From the NCBI RefSeq assembly GCF_000785535.1, contig NZ_CP007595.1, positions 744,001 through 808,000 on the forward strand: a stretch of 64,000 nt of DNA. Reading direction: 5' to 3'. Position 1 is the stretch's first letter. Every line of letters starts with the position of its first letter. The stretch is from Arthrobacter sp. PAMC 25486 (GTDB taxonomy: Bacteria > Actinomycetota > Actinomycetes > Actinomycetales > Micrococcaceae). A program made the position numbers and the translations under genes. A model generated the notes under the pieces. That model was not told the DNA's origin and made no database searches. It saw only the letters and a program-made list of their open reading frames with translations. Of the stretch, positions 27,324 through 36,142 are shown in pieces.

Positions 27324-28547
27324 TTAGAGCTCGATTTCCGGGATGTCCAGGGTGCGGCGCTCGTCGGAGGACTGCAGACCCAGCTCGGCCAGCTGCACGC
27401 CGCGGGCTGCGGAGAGCAGGCCGAAGCGGTGTTCGCGGCCGGCGACAACATCGCGCAGGAACTCTTCCCACTGCAGCTTGAAACCGTTGTCAAGGTCGGC
27501 GTTGGCCGGAACTTCCTGCCACTGTGAGCGGAAGGATTCGGTGACGGGCAGGTCCGGGTTCCAGACGGGCTTGGGGGTGTGGGCACGCTGCTGGGCAACG
27601 CACTTGTTCAGGCCGGCGACTGCAGAGCCGTGGGTTCCGTCGATCTGGAATTCCACGAGCTCGTCGCGGTAGACGCGCACGGCCCATGAGGAGTTGATCT
27701 GGCCGATGACCTGATCTCCGGCCGGGGTTTCCAGCTCGAAGATGCCGTAGGCGGCGTCGTCAGCAGTAGCTGCATATTCGTTGCCCTGCTCGTCCCAGCG
27801 CGCCGGGATGTGTGTTGCAGTTTTAGCATTGACGGTCTTGACCTTGCCGATGATGCCTTCGAGGACGTAGTTCCAGTGACAGAACATGTCGGTGGTCATG
27901 CCGCCGCCGTCTTCCTTGCGGTAGTTCCAGGAGGGACGCTGGGCGGCCTGGTGGTCACCTTCGAACACCCAGTAACCGAACTCGCCGCGGATCGAGAGGA
28001 TGCGGCCGAAGAATCCTTCATCGACGAGGCGGCGCAGCTTGACCAGGCCCGGCAGGTACAGCTTGTCGTGCACGACGCCGGCGGTGATGCCGGCGGCCTG
28101 GCCGATGCGGGCCAGCTCGATGGCTTCTTCCAGCGTCTCGGCCGTGGGCTTCTCGGTGAAGATGTGCTTGCCGTTGGCCATGGCCTTCTTCAGGGTGGCG
28201 GCACGCAGGCTGGTCATGGAAGCGTCAAAGACGACGTCGACTGTGGGGTCGGCGATGATCGAGTCCAGGTCCGTTGTCCAGTGTTCGACGTTGTGCAGCT
28301 CGGCCAGTTCGCGGACCTTGGATTCGTTGCGGCCCACCAGGATGGGCTCGATGGCCACCTTGGTGCCGTCTTCGAGGGTCAGGCCGGACTCGCGCAGCGG
28401 CAGGATGGAGCGCAGCAGGTGCTGGCGGTAGCCCATGCGGCCGGTGATGCCGTTCATGGCAATGCGGATGACCTTCTGTGTGCCGGCGCCTTCGCCAGCC
28501 GCGGTGGTCTGTACAGCAGTTTGCTCGTTGGAAGCAGTAAGTGTCAC
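27324..28547 (-). CDS. Gfo/Idh/MocA family NAD(P)-dependent sugar dehydrogenase
   Basis: A 407-aa oxidoreductase and first gene of the operon. The Rossmann start IRIAMNGITGRMGYRQHLLRS is unusual; N-G-I-T-G-R-M-G replaces the usual GxGxxG. The EKP motif of the family is present in HIFTEKPTAETLEEA. A C-terminal sheet domain includes VVHDKLYLPGLVKLRRL, and the chain ends in a catalytic-type sheet. Family members oxidise sugars or inositols at one hydroxyl, often giving 3-keto sugars. The substrate is unknown. The operator at 28605-28622 is 58 bases upstream. Confidence 0.9.
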   Translation of the reverse strand: MTLTASNEQTAVQTTAAGEGAGTQKVIRIAMNGITGRMGYRQHLLRSILPLRESGLTLEDGTKVAIEPILVGRNESKVRELAELHNVEHWTTDLDSIIADPTVDVVFDASMTSLRAATLKKAMANGKHIFTEKPTAETLEEAIELARIGQAAGITAGVVHDKLYLPGLVKLRRLVDEGFFGRILSIRGEFGYWVFEGDHQAAQRPSWNYRKEDGGGMTTDMFCHWNYVLEGIIGKVKTVNAKTATHIPARWDEQGNEYAATADDAAYGIFELETPAGDQVIGQINSSWAVRVYRDELVEFQIDGTHGSAVAGLNKCVAQQRAHTPKPVWNPDLPVTESFRSQWQEVPANADLDNGFKLQWEEFLRDVVAGREHRFGLLSAARGVQLAELGLQSSDERRTLDIPEIEL

Positions 28548-28604
28548 GTGGTTCTCCCGGAAGTTGTTGAGAGCCGTTACCGGAAAGTCCGGCGTGGCTT
28601 AAGT

Positions 28605-28622
28605 TTGGAAAGCGCTTTCCAA
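28605..28622. promoter_or_regulatory. LacI-family operator, perfect 18-bp palindrome
   Basis: TTGGAAAGCGCTTTCCAA is a perfect palindrome with the central CG of LacI/GalR-type sites. It lies between the sugar operon (58 bases from its start) and the divergent regulator gene (75 bases from its start). Its position predicts repression of the operon by the adjacent regulator, relieved by a sugar ligand, with possible autoregulation. Confidence 0.85.
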
Positions 28623-28696
28623 TATATGCTGAACTTATCACCGGGTCAAGGAACAAGAACTTTTCCCCTCACAAGTCTTCGTCAAAGGATGCTCAA

Positions 28697-29797
28697 TTGG
28701 CCGTGAAACTCTCAGAGGTTGCCCGACACGCCGGCGTGTCGCTAGCCACCGCTTCGCGTGTCATTAACGGTTCGTCCCGCACGCCGGCCGCGGAGATCGC
28801 TGAACGGGTGAAGGCTGCTGCCGCTGAACTTGGCTACGTGGCCAACGCCCAGGCGCAGGCCCTGGCACGGCAGTCGACTGGCTTGGTGGGACTGGTGGTC
28901 CATGACATTGCCGACCCATACTTTTCAACCATCGCCCACGGCGTGCAACAGGCAGCTCTGGCCGCCAACCACCAGGTGCTGCTGGCCGGCACCGACTTGG
29001 AACACGACGGCGACTCCCCCGGCGACGCCGAGCTGGCTGCGGTGAATGCCTTCATCTCCTACCGTACTGACGCCATCATCCTTGCCGCCTCGCGCCTGCT
29101 GGAGGAGGACCCCAGACTCAGCAAGGCGCTGGCCCAATACATCTCCAACGGTGGCCGCGTAGTCACGATCGGAACCACCGAGATTCCCGACGCCCGGGTG
29201 CTGCACGTGGACAACCACGACGGCGCCGGAGCCTTGGTCCAAGCGCTCACTGCCCGCGGCCAGCGCCGCTTCGTCATCCTGGCCGGCCCCGCCGAACGCA
29301 ACACGGCCCGTATCCGCGTCACAGGCTTCACGGACCGCCTGCAGGAAGCCGGACTTGCGCCGGTCGCCGTCGTTCACGGGGAATTCACGAGCCAGGGCGG
29401 CTTCGACTCAACCCTTGAGTTCCTCGACGGTCCTACCGCAGGTGCCCTCACGGACGGCAGTGGCGCGGCAACGGGCGGTTCCGCTTACAAGGGCGGCGGC
29501 TCCGAAGACACAGACTCCGCGGGGCCGCTGTGCATTCTGGCCGCCAATGACGTCATGGCGCTCGGGGCCATGGCGGCGCTGCGGACCAGAGGTCTGCGGA
29601 TTCCCGAGGATGTCCAAGTGGCCGGCTTCGATGACATTCCCACACTACGCGACCACTTCCCAGGTCTGACCACCTACCGGCTGCCGTTGGAGGAGATGGG
29701 CCAGATCGCGGCGCAGTTGGCGCTGGTCCCCGATGCTAAGACGCCCACGAGTGTCACCGGTCAGGTTGTGCTGCGTGAAAGCGCCGGCGGCAATTAG
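28697..29797 (+). CDS. LacI-family transcriptional regulator
   Basis: A 366-aa regulator. The N-terminal helix-turn-helix VKLSEVARHAGVSLATASRV and hinge helix ANAQAQALARQSTG precede a periplasmic-binding-protein-like sensor (about 62-350). The sensor has LVVHDIADPYFSTIAHGVQQ and the C-terminal VAGFDDIP motif. A Gly/Ser-rich insert (about 255-275) is unusual for the family and probably a surface loop. TTG 28697 is chosen, with AAAGGA seven bases upstream; GTG 28703 is possible. It is divergent from the sugar operon and probably binds the palindrome between them. Confidence 0.93.
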   Translation: MAVKLSEVARHAGVSLATASRVINGSSRTPAAEIAERVKAAAAELGYVANAQAQALARQSTGLVGLVVHDIADPYFSTIAHGVQQAALAANHQVLLAGTDLEHDGDSPGDAELAAVNAFISYRTDAIILAASRLLEEDPRLSKALAQYISNGGRVVTIGTTEIPDARVLHVDNHDGAGALVQALTARGQRRFVILAGPAERNTARIRVTGFTDRLQEAGLAPVAVVHGEFTSQGGFDSTLEFLDGPTAGALTDGSGAATGGSAYKGGGSEDTDSAGPLCILAANDVMALGAMAALRTRGLRIPEDVQVAGFDDIPTLRDHFPGLTTYRLPLEEMGQIAAQLALVPDAKTPTSVTGQVVLRESAGGN

Positions 29798-29840
29798 CAC
29801 TGCCGGAGGTTAGGGACGGGAATTCGCGCAGGGAATGCGG

Positions 29841-29846
29841 CATAAT
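29841..29846 (+). promoter_or_regulatory. -10 element CATAAT of a probably leaderless gene
   Basis: CATAAT ends six bases before ATG 29853 and there is no ribosome binding site between them. The -35 region is weak. Confidence 0.45.
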
Positions 29847-29852
29847 CACAGC

Positions 29853-30275
29853 ATGACTACTGATGAGCAACCCGGACGCGACATGGCCAGCGACGATGCC
29901 TGGCGCTTCCTTGAGCACACACGCTTTGGCCGACTCGCGCTCAGCGTTGCCAACGAGCCCGACATCTTCCCCATCAATTACTTGGCACATGATGGCAAGT
30001 TACTCATTCGCACGAACCCCGGAACAAAACTCGCCGAACTAACCATCAATGACACAGTGGCTTTCGAGATCGACGGCTTGGCCGAGAACGAAGCCTGGAG
30101 TGTGGTCCTGAAGGGCACTGCGCGGGTGCTGGAATCGCAAACAGAGATCGACGCCGCCAGCGAACTTCCACTGGCCCCCTGGCTGAAGACGCTCAAGTAC
30201 ACCTTTGTGGAAATTACGCCCTCAAGCGTGCGCGGCATCCGCTTCGAACTGGGAACCGAGCCGGAGCGCTTCTGA
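29853..30275 (+). CDS. Pyridoxamine 5'-phosphate oxidase family, FMN-binding protein
   Basis: A 140-aa split-barrel flavin protein. The element RFGRLALSVANEPDIFPINYLAHDGKLLIRTNPGTKL is the N-terminal sheet of the nitroreductase-like or nimA-like PPOX group. It continues with VAFEIDGLAE and GTARVLES. Members bind FMN or F420; the substrate is unknown. ATG 29853 fits the apparent leaderless promoter six bases upstream; an ATG at 29835 is also in frame. It follows the LacI gene with a 55-base gap. Confidence 0.87.
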   Translation: MTTDEQPGRDMASDDAWRFLEHTRFGRLALSVANEPDIFPINYLAHDGKLLIRTNPGTKLAELTINDTVAFEIDGLAENEAWSVVLKGTARVLESQTEIDAASELPLAPWLKTLKYTFVEITPSSVRGIRFELGTEPERF

Positions 30276-30284
30276 CTAGCGAAC

Positions 30285-30328
30285 TTTAGCCCGGCGGGGT
30301 TTAGTCCGGCGGGGTTTAGTCCGGCGGA
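30285..30328. repeat. 15-bp tandem repeat, three units
   Basis: Units 30285-30299, 30300-30314 and 30315-30328 follow TTTAGYCCGGCGGGG, the last one base short and diverging at its end. They lie between the FMN-protein stop and the HNH-protein stop, where the two genes converge. No coding function is evident. Confidence 0.8.
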
Positions 30329-30375
30329 TCTCGGGCTGAAGAGGTGTTGCCCAGCAGGGGCCTGGCCCGAGCCGG

Positions 30376-32763
30376 CTATGCTGCGAGTCCCAGCCAAGGG
30401 TGGCTGAGTGCGTGTTCGATGGCGAGCCTGGTCAGGATTTCGTTGTCCTCTGCGTCGTACGGTGATGCCTCGGGCGGCTCCGGGAGGTTGTTGAAGTCCC
30501 AGACCTCCTCGTCGACAGGATCCCGGGCCGTATCCTGGGCCAAGGCTTCCAGTGCCTCCGTATCGGTGGGAGACAGGCCGGTGGGTGAGAGGCCGGTGGG
30601 GTTCGTATCGGTGGGAGCTGGGGTGGTGCAATCCTGGTCTGTGTGAGCCGAGTCGGCACGGCAGGCATTGCTGTCTTGTTCCGTGTGGGCCCGGCTGATG
30701 AGTTTCTTCAGCCATTTCGGGTAGGCCGGTGCCTGTGGCTCGTCAAGGTCGGGCGGGCAGTACCTGCCTGACGGTGATGTCCAGGAGATCCGTCCGCCAT
30801 CTTCGATGCGCGGCGTCCAGCCCCTGAGGCGCAACCCTTGCCGTTCAGGCTCGTCGATGCACCTGAGTTTGCCGTGCCTGTCCTTGTCGTCCTTGAAGTG
30901 TTTGACGAGGTGGTGGTGTGCGCACAGGTGTTCAAGGTTGTTGTAAATGGACCGCCCGCCGCTTTCGAAGCTCTTGACATGGTCGACCTCGCAGTTGACG
31001 GCCTTGGTGTTGCAGCCGGGGAACTGGCAGTATTCGTCCCTGATGCGCAGCTGCGTGCGCATGGCCTCACTGATCCGGTAACGGTCCGGGGCGATGTCAA
31101 GGGGTTGGTTGCTGATGGGATCTACCAGCAACCGAAGCATGCTGCCAGCCTGGGAAGCCAAGCGCTGGGCAACTTCCATGCTGATGGGACCTGCCCCTTC
31201 CAGCCACGCGGGTTCGTTCGTCACCCCGAGCATCGACAGCACAGGAATCAACACCACGGGTGTGACGTGCGGCAATGGAGGCCACTGCTCGCTACCACCA
31301 GGACTGGGCACAGTTCTCCCCCGGGGACCGGCCGCGACTGCCGCATGTGGGTCACCCCCGGTGCCGTTCACCATTTCGGGGCCGCCTGTTCCCGCAGGAG
31401 TCAGCACGGGCAGTTGCGCCGTGGAGTGCCACTGCGGGGAGTTGCGGGGATCCGGTTCCCTAAAGGCCGGGTCGGTGTAGTCAGGATCGTCAAATCGCGG
31501 GACCTGCCACGGGTAGAAGACACAGCCGTACCGGTTCGGGTCAGGAAATGCGCCTTCACCGCAGGGGTCCGGTTCGGACTGCAGGTACCAGGGCCAAGAC
31601 TCAATGGTGCCCGACTCGGCGGCCCCGGTAAAGTACGTGCCCACTGGGCCTGAGGGAGAGTTTAGACCGCAGTGGCCGGCGGGCCCAAGATCGGAGGTGA
31701 AGGTGCTGTTGTTCATATCAGTGCCGGGTCCGTTATGCGGGGAGCCGCCCGCGCTGGAGCTGGAAGCATTGCCCTGGGCGCTGCCCGCGCTGGTGCCGTT
31801 GCAGCCCCACCCGGCAGCATCATCCGATAGTCGAACGTCCTGGAGGGCTGGGCTGTGGATACTGTTCTCGTCCATGCTCTGACGCAATAACAGGGCGGCC
31901 GCGATGTCCGCCCGCAATTGGGCCAGGGTGCGGTCCTCGTGGGAGCCCTGGGCGGCTTGGGCTGTGTAGGTGCACTGGTCCCAGATGGCCTCGATGGTGG
32001 GCGACGGGGCATAGAGGCTTAGCCAGGACATGCCGTCAAAGCCGCGGCTGACCCGCAGGTTCCTGTCGGCATAGGCGCGGCGGGTGCGTGCCGTGATGGT
32101 TTCCGGGTACTGGCGTTCGCGCAGCCGCCGCGCGGTGGAGCGGAAGCTGGGCAGTGTCTTGCGGACCGCGTGCCCCAACAAGCACTGCTCGAAGGCGTCG
32201 ATGGTCTCTTGTGCAATGCCGGCCGCCCGCAGCAGGGAGGTCTCCTCGGCAATGACCACCGCATGGTCCCAGCCCAGCTCCCCCACGGTCAGCTGTTCCA
32301 TGGACGCCGGCAGCGTGCGCACCAACGTGAGCGACTGTTCTATCAACCGCCCCGCCACACCTTCAGAGACGTGGAGAATGGTGGCCAGCTCCGCGCAGAT
32401 CTGGTCAAGGGAGCAACCCTTCTGCCACCAGTCGAGCGAGAGCAGGCCACCTTCAAGCACGGCGGTGGATTCCAGGCGTTCCACCATGACGGCCACGAGC
32501 GCGGCACACCGGTTTTGCTGCCTTCTCAGCGCGGCAATGGCCTCCCCGCACCCGTCCATCAACGCCCTCACACCATCGAGCTGGGACAAGGAGGCAGGGC
32601 CGGATTCTCCGGGCACCGGCAGGGGCGGGCGTTCTGAGAGGGCACCCATGTCGGTGGCGAGTGGTTCAATGACAGGAAAGGCGAGAGCATCGATCAGCTC
32701 CGCCACACTTACTGTGGTGGATGCCTCTTCCCGATCCGTCGGGAATTCCAGTGAATCGCCCAT
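30376..32763 (-). CDS. HNH endonuclease-domain protein with DUF222 (13E12-like)
   Basis: A 795-aa protein. The N-terminal DUF222 domain (about 60-320) contains GCSLDQICAELATILHVSE. A long low-complexity linker (about 325-545) rich in Gly, Ser and Pro follows. The C-terminal HNH nuclease has CQFPGCNTKAVNCEVDHVKS and NNLEHLCAHHH, giving Cys pair, D-H and N/H residues. A repetitive tail with NPTGLSPTGLSPTD ends the protein. The family is multi-copy in mycobacteria and Arthrobacter, and its role is uncertain. ATG 32763 sits six bases after a perfect TATAAT, a strong leaderless start; the frame to 32823 is excluded. Confidence 0.92.
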   Translation of the reverse strand: MGDSLEFPTDREEASTTVSVAELIDALAFPVIEPLATDMGALSERPPLPVPGESGPASLSQLDGVRALMDGCGEAIAALRRQQNRCAALVAVMVERLESTAVLEGGLLSLDWWQKGCSLDQICAELATILHVSEGVAGRLIEQSLTLVRTLPASMEQLTVGELGWDHAVVIAEETSLLRAAGIAQETIDAFEQCLLGHAVRKTLPSFRSTARRLRERQYPETITARTRRAYADRNLRVSRGFDGMSWLSLYAPSPTIEAIWDQCTYTAQAAQGSHEDRTLAQLRADIAAALLLRQSMDENSIHSPALQDVRLSDDAAGWGCNGTSAGSAQGNASSSSAGGSPHNGPGTDMNNSTFTSDLGPAGHCGLNSPSGPVGTYFTGAAESGTIESWPWYLQSEPDPCGEGAFPDPNRYGCVFYPWQVPRFDDPDYTDPAFREPDPRNSPQWHSTAQLPVLTPAGTGGPEMVNGTGGDPHAAVAAGPRGRTVPSPGGSEQWPPLPHVTPVVLIPVLSMLGVTNEPAWLEGAGPISMEVAQRLASQAGSMLRLLVDPISNQPLDIAPDRYRISEAMRTQLRIRDEYCQFPGCNTKAVNCEVDHVKSFESGGRSIYNNLEHLCAHHHLVKHFKDDKDRHGKLRCIDEPERQGLRLRGWTPRIEDGGRISWTSPSGRYCPPDLDEPQAPAYPKWLKKLISRAHTEQDSNACRADSAHTDQDCTTPAPTDTNPTGLSPTGLSPTDTEALEALAQDTARDPVDEEVWDFNNLPEPPEASPYDAEDNEILTRLAIEHALSHPWLGLAA

Positions 32764-32769
32764 ACCACA

Positions 32770-32798
32770 ATTATAGATCCCATCAACCTGTAAAGCAA
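32770..32798 (-). promoter_or_regulatory. Strong leaderless promoter of the HNH gene
   Basis: On the minus strand TTGCTT, a 17-base spacer and a perfect TATAAT (32775-32770) end six bases before ATG 32763. No ribosome binding site is present, so the transcript should begin at the start codon. Confidence 0.65.
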
Positions 32799-32884
32799 TG
32801 GATTCGCAAATCTTCCCAAACAAATATTCTAGACACCCGCGGCAGCGCCCCTAAGTACCCCGGCGGCAGCTGGGGAACAGGGAA

Positions 32885-32937
32885 AAGGCGAGTCCCGCCG
32901 TCGTACATCAACGAAGTACGACGGCGAAACCCGCCTT
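32885..32937. repeat. Palindromic hairpin, GGTGAG...CGTCGT family, copy 2
   Basis: AAGGCGAGTCCCGCCGTCGT pairs imperfectly with the segment 32916-32937 (GTACGACGGCG... ending CCGCCTT), leaving a loop of about 9 bases. It lies just after the 3' end of the AMIN-like gene and can terminate its transcript. Confidence 0.75.
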
Positions 32938-32953
32938 ACAGAGGCAGCGGCGC

Positions 32954-33499
32954 CTACCAGCGGTGGGCCACGTCAACGACCACGCGGGTGGAGTTCCCGG
33001 GGCCGTCGAGGAGGAAAACCTGGAACGGCAGTCGGGCACGAACGCCCAGGCCCAGGGTGGTCCTGCCCTCAAAACTTCCCGCCATGGCCAGCTGGCGGAA
33101 CGTGGCATAACCGCTCGTGTTGACCAGCTCATTGCGGTTGGCGGGCTGGTAGGTCGCGTTGCCGGAGGCGTTGTAGGCCGGAGCCAGCACCGTCAGCTGA
33201 AGGTAGGCGCCGCCCCGCAGCGGAACGGTCATGCCGCTGCCGGGTGAGGTCACGTTCGAAACGTACCTAACGTTGTATCCGGTGGCATGGCCCGTGATGT
33301 CAATGACCATGCGGTCAAAGCAGGCGTGCCGACCGGCCCGCACATTGGTGATGGTGGCGGTGGAACCGATGCCCGCCGTTTTGGCCAGCGAACCCCACGT
33401 GATGCCGCAATACGGGGCGGCCTGGGCCGGCGCCGGGCCGACAAGGAAGAATGCGGCAAGCAGCCCCACAACTGCCAGCCAGGTTTTGAAGAACTTCAT
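32954..33499 (-). CDS. Secreted AMIN-like domain protein
   Basis: A 181-aa exported protein. A classical signal peptide (MKFFKTWLAVVGLLAAFFLV, cleavage after AQA) precedes a beta-rich domain. That domain contains CGITWGSLAK, the central RAGRHACFDRMVIDI element and VRARLPFQVFLLDGPGNSTRVVVDVAH. This is the AMIN-like pattern seen in secreted actinobacterial proteins. Two cysteines could form a disulfide. AMIN domains in other proteins bind the cell envelope, but the function here is unknown. ATG 33499 has AGAGGG upstream. The palindrome at 32885-32937 follows the stop. Confidence 0.87.
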   Translation of the reverse strand: MKFFKTWLAVVGLLAAFFLVGPAPAQAAPYCGITWGSLAKTAGIGSTATITNVRAGRHACFDRMVIDITGHATGYNVRYVSNVTSPGSGMTVPLRGGAYLQLTVLAPAYNASGNATYQPANRNELVNTSGYATFRQLAMAGSFEGRTTLGLGVRARLPFQVFLLDGPGNSTRVVVDVAHRW

Positions 33500-33720
33500 G
33501 GGAAACACCCTCTTTGGGAACTTTGGCCCCACGGAAGTGGGGGTGATACTTACGCTATTACTCCCCTGCCTGCGGCGCATCAGTAGGGAGCAAAAATCCG
33601 CCCAACCGTTACGGGTACTGGGACCGGATAGGGAAACGTTATGCAGGTCTCCTTAATGATTCGATCGTGACCTTCGGGGATAGGCTGAACACAATTACTG
33701 ACCACCCTTGGAGCTCCCCC

Positions 33721-34794
33721 ATGACCACGCGCAGTTCGTCCAGCCCCTCAGGGCAGGCAAAGTCACCTGAGGCACGCGGCGGGGGCATTGGCAGCCGCGG
33801 TGGCGACGGCGGAGCTGCGGATCCGGCGCTCGGCGGCGCACTTGACGGCGCACTCGAAAATGGTCCGGCGCATCCGGCGCTTGACGGCAAGGACAGTGCG
33901 CTGGCCGCGCGGGCCACGGACGCATCCTGGCGGTCGACGCTGCTGCGCTACTACTCGCTGACGAAACCACGAGTGCTGTACGGCAATGTGCTCACGGCGG
34001 CTGCGGGCTTCCTGTTCGCCAGCCCGGGACCTATCGACTGGCTGCTGTTCCTGGCGGTATGCCTCGGCACCACCCTGGTCATTGGCTCGGCCTGCGTCCT
34101 GAACAATGTGCTCGACCGTGACATTGACACCCTCATGGCCCGCACCAAAAAACGCGCCACCGTCACCGGGGGCGTGGGTGCACGCAATGCGCTGATCTAC
34201 TCCGCGGTCCTGTTACTGGCCGGCATGGCAATCCTGGTGGCCTGGACCAACGCACTGGTGGTTGGTGTTGGGATCGGCGGCTTCCTGGCCTACGTTGTGC
34301 TGTACGGCATGCTGTCCAAGCGCCTGTCCATTCATGGCACGCTCGTGGGCAGTGTTTCTGGCGCGGCACCCATCCTCGGTGGTTACGTCGGCGCCAGCAA
34401 CGCCATCGACGCGGGCGCCGTCATCGTCTTCCTGATCTTGTTTGTCTGGCAGATGCCGGCCTTCTACTCAATCGCGATCTACCGTCAGGCCGAATACGCC
34501 CGCGCCAACGTGCCCGTCATCTCGGTGGTTCGCGGCATCCCCAACACGGTGGCGCAGATCCTTGTCTACACGGTGTTGTTTGTGGTTGTCTCGGTGCTGC
34601 CCCAGCCCTTTGGCTACACCGGCTGGGTCTACACGGCGGTCATGGGCATCCTCGGCACCGGTTGGCTCGTCCTGGCTGTACGCGGGCTGCGCGCCACCGA
34701 CCACGACCGCTGGGCCCGCCTCATGTTCCGCTACGCACTGATGATGATGTTCGCGATTTCCCTCATGCTCTCCGTGGGACCGCGACTGCCGTAA
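33721..34794 (+). CDS. ctaB: Protoheme IX farnesyltransferase (heme O synthase)
   Basis: A 357-aa UbiA-superfamily prenyltransferase with about nine membrane helices. The first Asp-rich motif is NNVLDRDIDTLMARTKKR. The second, heme-O-synthase-type motif is YRQAEYARANVPVISVVRG. It transfers a farnesyl group to protoheme to give heme O, needed for the cytochrome aa3 or bo-type oxidase. The N-terminal 70 residues are a Gly/Ser-rich cytoplasmic extension. ATG 33721 is preceded by TTGGAG; the frame from GTG 33667 is a less likely start. No oxidase genes are adjacent. Confidence 0.93.
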   Translation: MTTRSSSSPSGQAKSPEARGGGIGSRGGDGGAADPALGGALDGALENGPAHPALDGKDSALAARATDASWRSTLLRYYSLTKPRVLYGNVLTAAAGFLFASPGPIDWLLFLAVCLGTTLVIGSACVLNNVLDRDIDTLMARTKKRATVTGGVGARNALIYSAVLLLAGMAILVAWTNALVVGVGIGGFLAYVVLYGMLSKRLSIHGTLVGSVSGAAPILGGYVGASNAIDAGAVIVFLILFVWQMPAFYSIAIYRQAEYARANVPVISVVRGIPNTVAQILVYTVLFVVVSVLPQPFGYTGWVYTAVMGILGTGWLVLAVRGLRATDHDRWARLMFRYALMMMFAISLMLSVGPRLP

Positions 34795-34976
34795 CCGCGA
34801 CCGCCCGGTATCCGCCCAAATCAGCCCCCACCGCACCGCCCACATCAGCCTGTACATTGCTACCCCTTGACCTGCAGCATTATTGGGCATGCAATGGAGT
34901 AAGAGGCCACAACTGCTGGGCCTGTTTAGTGCGTCCGGTCGACGCTGACCGGGTCCTGCTCCGGGAGGTGTTGCAG

Positions 34977-35531
34977 ATGAGTTTCCTCATTCTCGCCATG
35001 TTGGTGGCTGTGACTGCCGCCGCAACCGTGTGGCTGGCCAGGACTCGCGCCGAGCGTGATAATGATCCTGATTCCACGTTTTGGTACACCTTCACGGGCT
35101 TGTGCGTGCTGGCACCCATGATCCTGATCCCGGCTTTGGCGAGCAATCTTTCCTCGATTGTGCTGCTGGTGTTGGCCGCGTCGGCCGCGATTGCCATGCA
35201 CCTGTTTCTGCGTCGCCAACGGGCCCTGGCGTTGCTGGCCGCACACCGCGCGCAACGTCAGGCAGGCCTTGCCACTGCCGCCGAACAGCACCAGGGGCTC
35301 ATCGACCACTGGGCCTGCTACCTCCTGGATCCCGACACCGCCAGCAAATTCCCGGCCATGACCAACATCCACCTGCCCGAGACTGCAGCGCTGGTCCGCA
35401 GCATGGCCGCCGCTGAGCAGCTCACCCCCGCCATTCCCCTGACGGACGACGCCGTTGCCTCCTACCAGCGATCCGTCACCGAGCTTGCACTCGCTTTGGC
35501 GACCGCCGAAAAAGCGGCGGCCAACACGTAA
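34977..35531 (+). CDS. Hypothetical membrane protein with two N-terminal helices
   Basis: A 184-aa protein. Helices at about 2-22 and 42-80 (SFLILAMLVAVTAAATVWLA; then a long hydrophobic run around LVLAASAAIAMHLFL) are followed by a soluble helical domain. That domain contains HWACYLLDPDTASKFPAMTN and LVRSMAAAEQL. The family was not recognised. ATG 34977 has GGAGGTG six bases upstream, so the long frame from 34662, which overlaps ctaB, is rejected. The stop is followed at once by a half copy of the CGTCGT palindrome. Confidence 0.8.
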   Translation: MSFLILAMLVAVTAAATVWLARTRAERDNDPDSTFWYTFTGLCVLAPMILIPALASNLSSIVLLVLAASAAIAMHLFLRRQRALALLAAHRAQRQAGLATAAEQHQGLIDHWACYLLDPDTASKFPAMTNIHLPETAALVRSMAAAEQLTPAIPLTDDAVASYQRSVTELALALATAEKAAANT

Positions 35532-35553
35532 AGGTGAGTCGCCGCCGTCGTGC
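35531..35553. repeat. Single arm of the GGTGAG...CGTCGT palindrome family, copy 3
   Basis: AAGGTGAGTCGCCGCCGTCG continuing to 35553 closely matches the right arm of the copy at 51132-51176, but no partner arm follows. It overlaps the stop codon region of the gene ending at 35531. It looks like a half element. Confidence 0.7.
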
Positions 35554-35625
35554 TTCATGTGCGTGCCCGCGGGAAACTGGCCCTGAAAGAGGTAGGGCTG
35601 GCCCTGCAGGAGGCAGCGAAAGAAG

Positions 35626-36054
35626 TTACTGGACCACGAGGACCGGGATCGGCGACTGGTTGACAACGGAGGCGCTGACCGAGCCCAGCAACAGCCCCAT
35701 CAGGCCGCCGTGCCCGCGTCGGCCAACCACGAGCATGCGCGCCCCCTCGGCCACGGAGATGAGACCCGTGGCGGCAGAGCCCTGGATGAGCCGGGCGGAA
35801 ACGGAGGCGGGGACGTTGTCGCCGAAGGCCTGAAACAGGGCGTCGGCCAGGACTTGCCGGGCGCCCTCTTCGAAGTTGCCAATGCCAAGTGCCGCGTAAC
35901 TGGCATGTTTGGTGGGCATCTCCCAGACAGCCACGGCATCAACCACGCCACCGAGCTCGGCAGCCAGTTTGGCACCTTCCTGCAAAGCATTGACAGACGC
36001 AGTGGAACCGTCAACACCAACGACTATACGAACCTCGGATGTGACTTCAGACAA
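35626..36054 (-). CDS. Universal stress protein family, ATP-binding type
   Basis: A 142-aa single UspA domain. It begins RIVVGVDGSTASVNALQ and ends with the nucleotide-binding signature VVGRRGHGGLMGLLLGSVS, which fits the G-2x-G-9x-G-(S/T) rule of ATP-binding members. Such proteins respond to stress or hypoxia in actinobacteria. The start is TTG 36054, supported by GAAGGAGG five bases upstream. It lies 88 bases downstream of the penicillin-binding protein gene. Confidence 0.92.
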   Translation of the reverse strand: MSEVTSEVRIVVGVDGSTASVNALQEGAKLAAELGGVVDAVAVWEMPTKHASYAALGIGNFEEGARQVLADALFQAFGDNVPASVSARLIQGSAATGLISVAEGARMLVVGRRGHGGLMGLLLGSVSASVVNQSPIPVLVVQ

Positions 36055-36142
36055 GGGAGCCTCCTTCGGACAACGGGCCGTTCCCGTTGTTTTCCATTCT
36101 CCCGTACAAACGTCAAAGCACGAAGTTAAGGCGGCGTCGCGG

